A DNA stretch of 64,000 nucleotides from DASXTC01 sp036505635. Its GTDB lineage: Bacteria; Acidobacteriota; Polarisedimenticolia; JACPZX01; DASXTC01. This document shows positions 54,101 to 62,382 of this stretch, one piece after another; position 1 is the first letter of the stretch; the number at the start of each line of letters is the position of its first letter. A program made the translations under genes and the position numbers. Below the pieces are notes generated by a model. The model was not told the origin of the DNA. It was given only the letters and a program-made list of their open reading frames with translations, and did not search any database. The stretch spans positions 56,658 to 120,657 of the forward strand of contig DASXTC010000075.1 of NCBI GenBank assembly GCA_036505635.1, written 5' to 3'.

Positions 54101-55723
54101 GTGTCGGACGCCGCACGTTTCCGGGATTTTCTCGCAAGTCATGTCACCCGCGTCAGACCTCTCATGAGGGAGGTCAACCTCGCCTGGTGGGAGGCGAGTA
54201 CGACGGGGGACACATCGACTTACGAGCGTCTCTCTCAGGTCCAGCTCACGCTGGAGACGATCTACACGAGCCGGGAGGACTTCGCCTTGCTCGAGCGGTT
54301 GCGCCGCGCCGAGGAGATCGCCGATCCCTTCGAGCGTCGCCAGCTCGACAGGCTCTACCTGGCCTACCTCGGCCGGCAGATCGATCCCGCCCTGCTGCGG
54401 CGGACCGTCGAGAAAAGCAACGCCGTGGAGAGGACCTTCAACGGCTTCCGGGGGACGATCGAGGGGCGCAGGGTATCGGACAACGAGATCAGCGAGATCC
54501 TGGGCCGGTCGCTCGACTCACGGGAGCGGCGCCTGGCGTGGGAGGCCTCCAAGCAGATCGGACAGGCCGTCGGCCCGGAGATCCTCGAGGTGGTCCGGCT
54601 GCGAAACGAGGCGGCGCGCGCCCTGGGATTCCGCGACTTCTTCCAGCTCTCCCTCGCGCTCAACGAGCAGGATGAACGCGACCTGTTCGTCCTGTTCGAT
54701 CGCCTCGACGCGCTCACCCGCGGGCCCTTCCTGCTCGCCAAGTCGCGCCTCGAGGCCCGGCTGGCCTCCCGCTTCGGCACCGGTACCGATTCGCTCATGC
54801 CGTGGCACTACGAGGACCCATTCTTCCAGATGGCCCCCGACGTGACGGGGCTCGACCTGGACGCGCTCTACGCGAAGCAGGACCTGCCGGGGCTCATGCG
54901 CGACTTCTACGCGGGGATCGGGCTCGACTGCTCGGACATCATCGCGCGCAGCGACCTGTACGAGAAGCAGGGCAAGAGCCAGCATGCCTTCGCGCTCGAC
55001 GTGGATCGCGAGGGGGACATCCGCACCCTCATGAACATCCGGCCCGACGCGCGCTGGGCCGACACGTCCCTCCACGAGATGGCGCACGGCGTCTACGACA
55101 AGTTCCTCGACCCGGACCTGCCCTGGATCCTGCGGGAGGCCAACCACACCTTCACGACCGAGGGGATCGCCATGATGTTCGGACGCCTCTCGATGAACGC
55201 CTCGTGGATGGTCGCGATGGGAGTTCTGCCGGCCGGGCAGGAGGCGCGCCACGCGCCGGTCCTGCGCGAGAAGGTCGCCCTCCAGGAGCTGATCTTCAGC
55301 CGCTGGACGCAGGTGATGCTGCGCTTCGAGAAGGAGCTCTACGCGGACCCGGAGCAGGACCTCGGGGCGGTCTGGTGGGGGCTCGCGCGCGAGTATCAGG
55401 GGCTCACGGTGCCCGCGGGCCGGCCCGCGCTCGATTGGGCGGCCAAGGTCCACCTCACGACCAACCCCGTCTACTACCACAACTACATGCTGGGCAACCT
55501 CTTCGCCTCGCAGGTTCACGGCGCCATCGCCCGGGAGCTCTTCGGCGGGCGCGATGTCCACGAGGTCGCCTACGTCGGCGAGCCGCGGGTCGGGCGGTTC
55601 CTCAGGGAGCGCGTCTTCGGCCCCGGCGCGTCGGAAGCGTGGCCCGGTTTCGTCGCGAAGGCCACGGGCGGGCCGCTGGGGCCCGAGGCGTTCGCCCGGC
55701 AGTTCGTGGATTCCGCGCGGTAG
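54101..55723 (+). CDS. M2/M3-type zinc metallopeptidase
   Basis: About 540 residues from GTG 54101 (AGGAG 5 nt upstream). It is mostly helical, with the zinc site HEMAH (325-329) in TSLHEMAHGVY and the third ligand Glu354 in TFTTEGIAMMF. This is the gluzincin site of thimet/ACE-like peptidases. The N-terminal REVNLAWWEASTTGDTSTY recalls the ACE-like M2 family, while lack of a signal peptide suggests a cytoplasmic enzyme. It likely trims oligopeptides. Assignment between families M2 and M3 is open. Confidence 0.85.
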   Translation: MSDAARFRDFLASHVTRVRPLMREVNLAWWEASTTGDTSTYERLSQVQLTLETIYTSREDFALLERLRRAEEIADPFERRQLDRLYLAYLGRQIDPALLRRTVEKSNAVERTFNGFRGTIEGRRVSDNEISEILGRSLDSRERRLAWEASKQIGQAVGPEILEVVRLRNEAARALGFRDFFQLSLALNEQDERDLFVLFDRLDALTRGPFLLAKSRLEARLASRFGTGTDSLMPWHYEDPFFQMAPDVTGLDLDALYAKQDLPGLMRDFYAGIGLDCSDIIARSDLYEKQGKSQHAFALDVDREGDIRTLMNIRPDARWADTSLHEMAHGVYDKFLDPDLPWILREANHTFTTEGIAMMFGRLSMNASWMVAMGVLPAGQEARHAPVLREKVALQELIFSRWTQVMLRFEKELYADPEQDLGAVWWGLAREYQGLTVPAGRPALDWAAKVHLTTNPVYYHNYMLGNLFASQVHGAIARELFGGRDVHEVAYVGEPRVGRFLRERVFGPGASEAWPGFVAKATGGPLGPEAFARQFVDSAR

Positions 55724-55735
55724 ATGGCCTGACGG

Positions 55736-57664
55736 TCAGGCCGGCAGGTAGTAAATCCGCACGCCGTTCCCCTCGAACTCCAGGTGTGGCGCCCCCGAGG
55801 GGAAGAACCTCCTCATCACCTCGTCGGCGGTCGTCTGTCTCGCGCGGCGGAGCTCCGGTTCGCTCACGAGCAGGTGGGTGAACCCTTCGGCCCGCAGCCG
55901 CGCCAGCAGCGCGCGCTCCGAACCGGACTCGGCCGCGTAGCGATCGAGGAGCGGGGCATCGAACGGCGAGGAGGCGACACACTCGCGAGGGCAGTAAAAA
56001 GTCCTCCCCTCTCCCACGAAGAGGATCCTGGCCTTCGGCGGGGCGTTGATCTCCAGCCAGGCCATCGCGGGGTAGTAGGTGACGCGCCGCCCCAGGTAGT
56101 CCCCTGCCGGCTCGGCCCCCGTCACGGCGCGCAGCGATCCGATGGTCTCGATGAGAAGCATGAAGAGCAGCATGTTGTAGGCGAGCGACCAGGCGAGCGC
56201 CGGGACCGCCACGAGCCTTGGCAGCCGGCGCGCGGCGATCGCCGCCAGAATCGCGGCCAGCGGCAGCAGCGGGAAGAGATACCGGACCACCTGACTCGAG
56301 ACGGCCCACGCGACGCACCCGATGGCGGTCATCAAGGCCACCGGAGCGGTGGCGGCCGGGAGCCCTCGCATGAGAAGGAGCGTGGGGATCAGCATCAGCA
56401 GGACGGGCCCCAGGTATCCCCCCTGCCCCATCCGCGTCATGGTCGCGCGCCAGGGGGCCAGCAGGTAATGCGCCGCCAGCGCGGGCGCCCCCCCTTCGCG
56501 CGGAAGGCGACGCGCCATCTCCCCGGCGACGTCCGGCGGGGATCCCTCGCCGCCTGCCCCCGCCGAGAAGTAGGGAGCCAGCGGGTTGCCCGCGATGATG
56601 GCGTTGCGGGCGAGCCAGGGCGCGACGAGCGCAAGCGCGATGCCGGCGAAAAGCGCCGCCTCCAGCGCCGCGCGTCGCCTGTGGCCGGGGCCTGATCCGG
56701 AACCCGCCGGCCGCAGCGCGATGGCCGCAGCCGCCGGAGCGCAGACAAGGACCGCCGCCGTGTATTTGGTGCCGAGCGCGAGACCCGCGAAGATTCCCGC
56801 CGCGATCAGCCAGCGCCGTTCCCCTCCCCGCCACAGGTTGAGGATCGCCGCGAAGCAGAGGGTCGCGAAGAGGGTCACGCACAGGTCGGCGATCGCCCAG
56901 GTGGCCGTCAGCATGATCCCCGGCGTCAGGCAGAAGATCGCGCACGCGAGGATAGCCGTGGTCCTATCGAGATGACGCGAGGCCGACGCGTAGAGCGCGC
57001 AGGCGGCCATGGCCCCGCAGAGCCAGTGGAGCGACTGGGCGAGGCTCCCGCCGCGCAGCAGGAGCCCGATCGCGTAGAGCATCCCCATGTTGGCGGGGTA
57101 GTGCGCGTAATAGTTGCCGGGGATCGGGAGCATCCCATGATGCTGGACATAGCGATCGGGGACCGCGAGGTGATAGAGGAGCGCGTCGTAGAACTCGGGA
57201 GGGGCGAGGCTGGCCGCCAGCGTCACGACGCCGGCCAGAAGGGGCAATGACATCAGCGCCAGATCGGAGCGCGACCAGGGCCTCGGGTAGACCGCGGCCA
57301 TCCCCTCTCGACGCCGGCCGCGCCCCAGCAGGAGCACGCAGAACGCCAGCGCCACGACCACGACCGGGCGGTAGAGGATCTGCGCCGCCGACAGGGCAAA
57401 GAGCGCCAGCGCGAGCCCGCCGAGGCCGGCCCCGATCTCGAAGAAGGGGGCCTCGATCGCGGAATCATCCCGCAGACGCAGCGGCGAAAGGAGCAGGGAC
57501 CCGAGCCCCCACGCGGCCGCGGCGATCGACGCCAGCAGGACCAGGTCGAGCGCCAGCGAGGCGAGCCCCCCGGGAGGAAACGGATCGGGCCCGAAGTGGA
57601 AGGCGATTCCCACGGCCATGAGCCAGCCGGCGCTGAGCAGCGGGAGGAAGCGCGTTCGCGGCAT
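55736..57664 (-). CDS. GT39-like (PMT/ArnT-type) membrane glycosyltransferase
   Basis: About 642 residues with some twelve hydrophobic segments and a soluble C-terminal part from about residue 520. The first outer loop has SLAPPEFYDALLYHLAVPDRYVQHH, with the acidic residue position expected of lipid-phosphate-sugar transferases, and later LALGTKYTAAVLV, a typical ArnT/PMT helix. It would transfer a sugar from a polyprenyl carrier to an extracytoplasmic acceptor. It may start at ATG 57664, 7 nt after a TATAAT box; ATG 57685 would overlap the divergent gene. Confidence 0.75.
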   Translation of the reverse strand: MPRTRFLPLLSAGWLMAVGIAFHFGPDPFPPGGLASLALDLVLLASIAAAAWGLGSLLLSPLRLRDDSAIEAPFFEIGAGLGGLALALFALSAAQILYRPVVVVALAFCVLLLGRGRRREGMAAVYPRPWSRSDLALMSLPLLAGVVTLAASLAPPEFYDALLYHLAVPDRYVQHHGMLPIPGNYYAHYPANMGMLYAIGLLLRGGSLAQSLHWLCGAMAACALYASASRHLDRTTAILACAIFCLTPGIMLTATWAIADLCVTLFATLCFAAILNLWRGGERRWLIAAGIFAGLALGTKYTAAVLVCAPAAAAIALRPAGSGSGPGHRRRAALEAALFAGIALALVAPWLARNAIIAGNPLAPYFSAGAGGEGSPPDVAGEMARRLPREGGAPALAAHYLLAPWRATMTRMGQGGYLGPVLLMLIPTLLLMRGLPAATAPVALMTAIGCVAWAVSSQVVRYLFPLLPLAAILAAIAARRLPRLVAVPALAWSLAYNMLLFMLLIETIGSLRAVTGAEPAGDYLGRRVTYYPAMAWLEINAPPKARILFVGEGRTFYCPRECVASSPFDAPLLDRYAAESGSERALLARLRAEGFTHLLVSEPELRRARQTTADEVMRRFFPSGAPHLEFEGNGVRIYYLPA

Positions 57665-57670
57665 CGGCGT

Positions 57671-57677
57671 TATTATA
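57671..57677. promoter_or_regulatory. Shared bidirectional -10 region of two divergent leaderless genes
   Basis: TATTAT on the plus strand (57671-57676) and TATAAT on the minus strand (57677-57672) overlap by five bases. Each is followed by 7 nt and then an ATG (57684 plus, 57664 minus). The two start codons are only 19 bp apart, and -35 boxes are weak. Confidence 0.6.
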
Positions 57678-57683
57678 CGCATC

Positions 57684-58547
57684 ATGCCGGTCACCTTCGA
57701 AAGAAGCGCGCCCCGCTGGGTTTCGATGCTCGTGCTGGTCGGTCTCGCCGGCATCGCGGCGGCGCTGCTCGCCTACAGGACCTCGGAGCGCCGCGCGGCG
57801 CTCGTGCAGCCGGTGGGGCCGGTCGCGGACGCGAAGATCCACGTCCCGCTCTTCGTCGATCCGAACCTCGTGCATCCGACTCCCCGCTTCAGGTTCACCT
57901 TCGATCCACCCGGGGCGCTGGCCGGACTGCGGGCGAAGGAGGGGCTCGACGGGATCGTCGCCGGCGCCGCCACCGACCTCGAACGGGCGGCCGCGCTGAT
58001 GCACTGGACGCGGCGGCAGTGGGAGCCGGGGATCCCGAACCCCTATCCGCCCCTGGACGCGCGGATCATCCTGCGCGATATCCGGCGCGGTTTCACCGGG
58101 GGCTTCTGCGCCCAGTACAACTACGTGCTGGCCCAGGCTCTTCAATCCCTGGGGATCCCGGCCCGCTACGTCAGCCTCGTGGAGCACGAAGTGATCGAGG
58201 CGCGGCTGCCGGACATGGGCCGATGGATCTGCCTCGACCCGCTCTACGACGCCTATTACATGGACGATAAGGGGCGGCCATTGTCGGTCCTCGAGATCCA
58301 CCGCCGGGCCCTGGCGGGAGAGGCCGTTTCCCCGTCCGTGGGACACAAGGTCTCAGACATCAAGTCCCAGCTTCAGGCCTTCCGCACCTTCGCGGTCTGG
58401 CTCAAGAACGACCACATCAGCGCGCCGGTCAATTTCAGCGACCTTGAGCAGTACAAGGTGTACTTCCTCGACAGCCCGGCGGCCGCCGTCCAGGCCCCCG
58501 CCGGGGTCCTGACGACGACCCGCGCCGAGGACCTCTATCCCGGGTAG
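57684..58547 (+). CDS. Transglutaminase-like cysteine protease-fold protein
   Basis: 287 residues from ATG 57684. An N-terminal hydrophobic helix (about 13-30) anchors or exports it. The core has the catalytic Cys142 in TGGFCAQYNYV, His168 in VEHEVIEARL and Asp185 in WICLDPLYD. In bacterial transglutaminase-like proteins this triad carries out amide hydrolysis or crosslinking. LDARIILRDIRRG precedes the active site as in related proteins. It is divergent from the GT39-like gene; the two might act together on the envelope. Confidence 0.83.
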   Translation: MPVTFERSAPRWVSMLVLVGLAGIAAALLAYRTSERRAALVQPVGPVADAKIHVPLFVDPNLVHPTPRFRFTFDPPGALAGLRAKEGLDGIVAGAATDLERAAALMHWTRRQWEPGIPNPYPPLDARIILRDIRRGFTGGFCAQYNYVLAQALQSLGIPARYVSLVEHEVIEARLPDMGRWICLDPLYDAYYMDDKGRPLSVLEIHRRALAGEAVSPSVGHKVSDIKSQLQAFRTFAVWLKNDHISAPVNFSDLEQYKVYFLDSPAAAVQAPAGVLTTTRAEDLYPG

Positions 58548-58584
58548 CGCCCCTCCTTAATTATTCACTCGGGCGGCCATACGG

Positions 58585-58612
58585 TTGACAAACCGGCCCC
58601 CCCACATATGTT
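58585..58612 (+). promoter_or_regulatory. Predicted leaderless promoter of the J-like gene
   Basis: TTGACA (58585-58590), 16-bp spacer, TATGTT (58607-58612), then 8 nt to ATG 58621. No Shine-Dalgarno sequence is present. Confidence 0.6.
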
Positions 58613-58620
58613 TTCCGCCG

Positions 58621-59151
58621 ATGCCGAAAGCGCACCGTGACAGCAAGGGGTATTACGAGATCCTGGGGGTCAGGCCGACCGCCTCCGACGATGAGATCCG
58701 CCTGGCCTACGCACTGCTGAAAGGATCGGAGGACTCACGCACGGAGCACGGGGTCGAAAACGACGCGATCACCCGGGCCTACGAGTTCCTCAAGAATCCC
58801 GGCCGGCGGCAGGCCTACGACAGGGCAGAGACCGAGTCCAAGTTCTCGTTCAGCGTGGGCTTCAAGTTGAATGACCCGCGTCTGCTGGCTGTCTGCCTCG
58901 CCCTGCTGCTGGCCATCCTCGGGCTCGTGTGGGTCCCGCTCTACGCCAGCCGCTTCAGATCGTTCTCGGCCGGAGACCGCCTGATTGACGAGAGGGGCTC
59001 CGAGTTCGGCGTCGTGGTCCAGAGCGACGAGAGGCATCTCTTCCACGGCGGCGTCGCCGCCCCGGCCTACCTTGTGGAGACCTCACCCGGCGGCGAGCTG
59101 CGCTGGTACCCCGCCGCCGATCTGCAGGGGACCTGCCGCAGGGCGAAGTAG
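58621..59151 (+). CDS. J-like domain membrane protein without HPD
   Basis: 176 residues. The first about 70 residues match a J-domain (GYYEILGVRPTASDDEIRLAY ... AYEFLKNPGRRQAYDR), but the loop that should hold the HPD tripeptide reads LLKGSEDSRTEHG, so Hsp70 stimulation is not expected. A transmembrane helix (about 88-107) follows, then a short beta-rich domain (SAGDRLIDERGSEFGVVVQSD). It may be a scaffold or sensor rather than a co-chaperone. It has its own leaderless promoter. Confidence 0.75.
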   Translation: MPKAHRDSKGYYEILGVRPTASDDEIRLAYALLKGSEDSRTEHGVENDAITRAYEFLKNPGRRQAYDRAETESKFSFSVGFKLNDPRLLAVCLALLLAILGLVWVPLYASRFRSFSAGDRLIDERGSEFGVVVQSDERHLFHGGVAAPAYLVETSPGGELRWYPAADLQGTCRRAK

Positions 59152-59154
59152 AAC

Positions 59155-59271
59155 GTGTACGGCGCGCTGGCGGTCGCGGTCGCTCTCTTCCTGCTCCTGG
59201 TCCTCCTGGACCGCCGTCACCGCGCACGCCTGCGCCAGATGGCCGGCGCGAAAGAGCGCCGCTCGCGCTGA
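59155..59271 (+). CDS. Possible 38-residue single-pass membrane peptide
   Basis: A short frame from GTG 59155 directly after the J-like gene. It codes a hydrophobic helix (ALAVAVALFLLLVLL) followed by a strongly basic tail (DRRHRARLRQ and KERRSR). The layout fits small membrane proteins or the end of an operon, but no strong Shine-Dalgarno sequence is seen and no homology can be judged. It may not be expressed. Confidence 0.4.
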   Translation: MYGALAVAVALFLLLVLLDRRHRARLRQMAGAKERRSR

Positions 59272-59292
59272 CCCGCCTTCCCCCCGAGTCCC

Positions 59293-60396
59293 CTACGGCA
59301 GGAATCTCTCCGGGTGCCCGAGCTTCTGAGGCAGGTATTCGTCGATTACGTAGTTGAGGCCGTGCTTGGCGAGCGCCTGCTGCTCGGCGCGCACCCCCAT
59401 CTTGAGCAGATGCTCCATCGCGGCGACCCACTTGCGGTGGTGCTGGAAGAACGGGTCGTTCTTGATGGCGTCACGCGCCCGCTTGATGTCCACGTCCTTG
59501 AGCGGATGGGTCGGCAGCTTGTAGTCCACGATGTCCTGCGGGGTGATCCCCAGAAAGCTCGCCTGCGGAACGCAGAAGTACTCGTTGAGGTGCGCGGCGT
59601 TTCCCGAGCCCACCTTAAGCGTGCGGTAGATGTTGGAGATGCCGTACGGGTCTCCATCCACGAAGACGTAGACGGGGATCCTCTTGAAATCGGCAAGACG
59701 CCGGATGAAACGGCGGCAGGCCCGCGTGGGCACGCCGCCCATCGAGACCAGGACGCAGTTGGCCCCTTTCCAGTAGTTGTGCTTGACCAGCCGCTGGAAC
59801 ATGCCGGCCGTCTCGATCGCCAGGATGAACTTCGCGTCGGTCTCGAACTTCAGGTGCTCCACCGAGATGGGGATCGAGTAGGCCCCCGAGCCGAACTTCG
59901 TGCAGTCGATGCGGAGCGTCTTGCCTGAGTCGGTGTCCCGGTCGAGGATGAAGAGCCTGCCAGCCACCTCGCCGCCCTTCTCCTCGGGGATGAAGCCGAG
60001 CTGCTCCCGGTTGACCTCGAAGAGCGCCTCCACGTCATCCATCACGGTGTCGGACTCGGTCTGCTCCAGGAAGCGACACTCCTCCCAGTTCTTGCTGACG
60101 TAGTAGGCCTCCCTCTTGGTGGCGATGTCGTCCTGCTCGACCAGCTCCTTGGACAGCGCCATCATCCGCAGCGTCTGCGCGAAGGTCTTGACGGTGGAGA
60201 CGGTGAGGGTGCGCTCCTTCTTGCGCCCGCGCATCTCGAGGTAGCCGCGCTTCGGGTCGTACTTGACGTTCGACAGCGAACGAAGGGGGAACTTCAGGCT
60301 CGGCTTCTGCGCCTTGAGGATCTTCTTGTGCACGTCGATGGCCTGCCCCTTGATCTTGTCGACCGTTCGGCGAGCTGCCTTGTCCATGGCGGCCAT
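59293..60396 (-). CDS. top6A: DNA topoisomerase VI subunit A
   Basis: 367 residues. The winged-helix/5Y-CAP region has the catalytic tyrosine in REAYY (Tyr98-Tyr99). The Toprim domain has the acidic residues Glu195 (AIETAGMF) and DGDPYG (247-252). This is the Spo11-like cleavage subunit that breaks both DNA strands in ATP-dependent type IIB topoisomerases. It is mostly archaeal and plant; bacterial copies are rare. It lies 24 bp after subunit B and is probably co-transcribed. GGGAG precedes ATG 60396. Confidence 0.95.
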   Translation of the reverse strand: MAAMDKAARRTVDKIKGQAIDVHKKILKAQKPSLKFPLRSLSNVKYDPKRGYLEMRGRKKERTLTVSTVKTFAQTLRMMALSKELVEQDDIATKREAYYVSKNWEECRFLEQTESDTVMDDVEALFEVNREQLGFIPEEKGGEVAGRLFILDRDTDSGKTLRIDCTKFGSGAYSIPISVEHLKFETDAKFILAIETAGMFQRLVKHNYWKGANCVLVSMGGVPTRACRRFIRRLADFKRIPVYVFVDGDPYGISNIYRTLKVGSGNAAHLNEYFCVPQASFLGITPQDIVDYKLPTHPLKDVDIKRARDAIKNDPFFQHHRKWVAAMEHLLKMGVRAEQQALAKHGLNYVIDEYLPQKLGHPERFLP

Positions 60397-60420
60397 GTGT
60401 CGTCGTCTCCCTCGTTGGTC

Positions 60421-62268
60421 CTACAAGGTCCGGCTGCGCTCGAGAGTGTCCTTGAGCGTCTCGACCACCCGGGCTTCGTCCTTGGCCGAGAAGCCGAGGA
60501 TCTCCCTCAGCGCGATGCCGATGTGCGGGATGTACTTCTCGATGTAGGAACGCTTCTTCTCGGCGTCCTCCTCGCGGCGGCGATGGCGCAGGAAGGCGCC
60601 GAGGCGCCGCCCGCACTCCTGCAGCGCGAGGCGGGTCTCCTTGACGATCTCCGGGTAGGAGGCGATCGCCTCCTTGCTCTCCGAGGTGAAGGGCACCCAC
60701 GCCGACGCCATGTGCACGAAGAGGACCATCGGCGCGGTGGGGAGCGATCCCTTGGGCTGGGCCAGCCCGTAGTGCTTCCAGTCGTTGAGGATCACCGAAC
60801 GCGTGATGGCGCAGGCCGACTGCTGGTACTGCAGCGGCACGCGGTTGGCGAAGCGCCACAGGTCGGTCAGCTCGTCGGCCGGCAGCGGCCCGCCGTAGGC
60901 AAGGCCCGCCTCGATCTGGAACGGGTTGCCGCGGTAGACGGCCGGGCTGCGCGTGACCGCCGTGTAGAAGTCGCAGCCTGGGATCATCTTCGTGAGGCCG
61001 TCGCGGATCAGCTCGTCGCCGATCGGAGAGAGGCAGTTGGTGGGCGGGCTCATGATCCTGACGGTCGGCACCGCCTTGAAGAGACGTTCGATCTGATCAT
61101 GGCTGAGCTGGCGGGGCCTGGCCTCGGGGGCTATGCCGGCGGCGCGCGCGATCTCGTCCGCCACCTTGCCCGATACCCGCGAGAAGTCGGCCTGCAGCGC
61201 GCCGCGCAGGTTCCGGCTGCGCGTCTCCTTCATCATCTTGATCAGGATCCCCAGCTCGACGCCGTACGGGTGGGGCTTGATCGGCACCGGCTCGCGCGGT
61301 AGCTCCTCGGTCAGGCGCGGATGGTGGAAGGTCTCCCCCTTCGGGTCGGTGTAGAGGATCTCCGCGTGGGGGTTGGCCAGCGCCGTCTGGGCGATGTAGT
61401 CGTCCACCGACCGGCGCCCCTTCTTGTAGGTCGCCTGCAGCTCCATCTCGACGCTGGTGCCGTGATCGTGCGGCCAGTCGGCCGTTCCCTCGCTGATGGT
61501 GGTGGGCATGTTCTTGGCCGTGTCGATCTGGATCTCGTACTGGTGCGCGGGCTTGCCCTTGCCGGTTCGGCTCACGATGCGGACCGGCTTGCCCGTGGTG
61601 AGCTGGCTGTACATGCCCGCCGCCGAGATGCCAATCCCCTGCTGGCCGCGACTCTGCTTGAGGATGTGGAACTTCGAGCCGTACAGGAGCTTGCCGAAGA
61701 TCCTGGGGATCTGAGCCTTGACGATGCCGGGGCCGTTGTCGGTGACGGAGACCCGGAAACGGTCCTCGGAGATCTCACGGATGACGACCTCGAGACGCGG
61801 GAGGATGCCGGCCTCCTCGCAGGCGTCCAGCGAGTTGTCCACCGCTTCCTTGATGGCGGTCAGGAGCGCCTTGGCCGGATTGTCGAAGCCGAGCAGGTGG
61901 CGGTTCTTGGTGAAGAACTCCGAGACCGAGATCTCCCGCTGGCGGGCCGCGAGGGACTCGGCGGTCTCGCGGCGGCGGGTGGAGGCGGCAGGCGCTGGCG
62001 GCGCGGCCGCGGGGGAGGTTGCCTGCGCCGGCCCGGCCGCGGATGGGGCCTTCGCGCGTGGGCGGGCCGGAGCCGGCCTGGTCGCCGCCTCGTCCCGCTC
62101 CTCTTTCTCCTCGAAGAGCCTGAGCTGGGCCTTCTGGCCGCGGCCCTTCACCGCGACCGTGCGGGCCGGGGCCTTCTCCTTCTGCCTTTTTCGGGTGGCA
62201 GGCTTTCCCACGGTCGTCGCCCTCAACGGATGGAGATGTGCGGGGGAAATCCCACGAGGCGCGGGCAT
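60421..62268 (-). CDS. top6B: DNA topoisomerase VI subunit B
   Basis: 615 residues. A GHKL ATPase domain has EAVDNSLDAC (141-150), DNGPGI (177-182) and GQQGIGISAAGMY (208-220), followed by the helix-two-turn-helix and transducer regions (LTKMIPGCDFYTAVTRSPAVYRG; FVHMASAWVPFTSESKEAI). The enzyme uses ATP to pass one duplex through another. The first about 105 residues are a basic, Ala/Pro-rich extension not seen in archaeal subunits. ATG 62268 lacks a Shine-Dalgarno sequence and overlaps TAGAAT; GTG 62211, after GAGGG, is a plausible alternative start. Confidence 0.95.
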   Translation of the reverse strand: MPAPRGISPAHLHPLRATTVGKPATRKRQKEKAPARTVAVKGRGQKAQLRLFEEKEERDEAATRPAPARPRAKAPSAAGPAQATSPAAAPPAPAASTRRRETAESLAARQREISVSEFFTKNRHLLGFDNPAKALLTAIKEAVDNSLDACEEAGILPRLEVVIREISEDRFRVSVTDNGPGIVKAQIPRIFGKLLYGSKFHILKQSRGQQGIGISAAGMYSQLTTGKPVRIVSRTGKGKPAHQYEIQIDTAKNMPTTISEGTADWPHDHGTSVEMELQATYKKGRRSVDDYIAQTALANPHAEILYTDPKGETFHHPRLTEELPREPVPIKPHPYGVELGILIKMMKETRSRNLRGALQADFSRVSGKVADEIARAAGIAPEARPRQLSHDQIERLFKAVPTVRIMSPPTNCLSPIGDELIRDGLTKMIPGCDFYTAVTRSPAVYRGNPFQIEAGLAYGGPLPADELTDLWRFANRVPLQYQQSACAITRSVILNDWKHYGLAQPKGSLPTAPMVLFVHMASAWVPFTSESKEAIASYPEIVKETRLALQECGRRLGAFLRHRRREEDAEKKRSYIEKYIPHIGIALREILGFSAKDEARVVETLKDTLERSRTL

Positions 62269-62382
62269 TCTAGCATCCCGGAAGGGTGGCGGCGGGGAGG
62301 CCCATCATCTATGTTGCGCGCCGAGCGTTACTCCCCCGCGTTGTCTCCGGTCCGTCCCGCCACCGACCACACGAGGTGTCCC

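Noticed and set aside
62269..62382. Possible attI site in front of the integrase
   Set aside because: GTT-containing heptamers here do not fit the GTTRRRY core, and no simple-site pair could be drawn.
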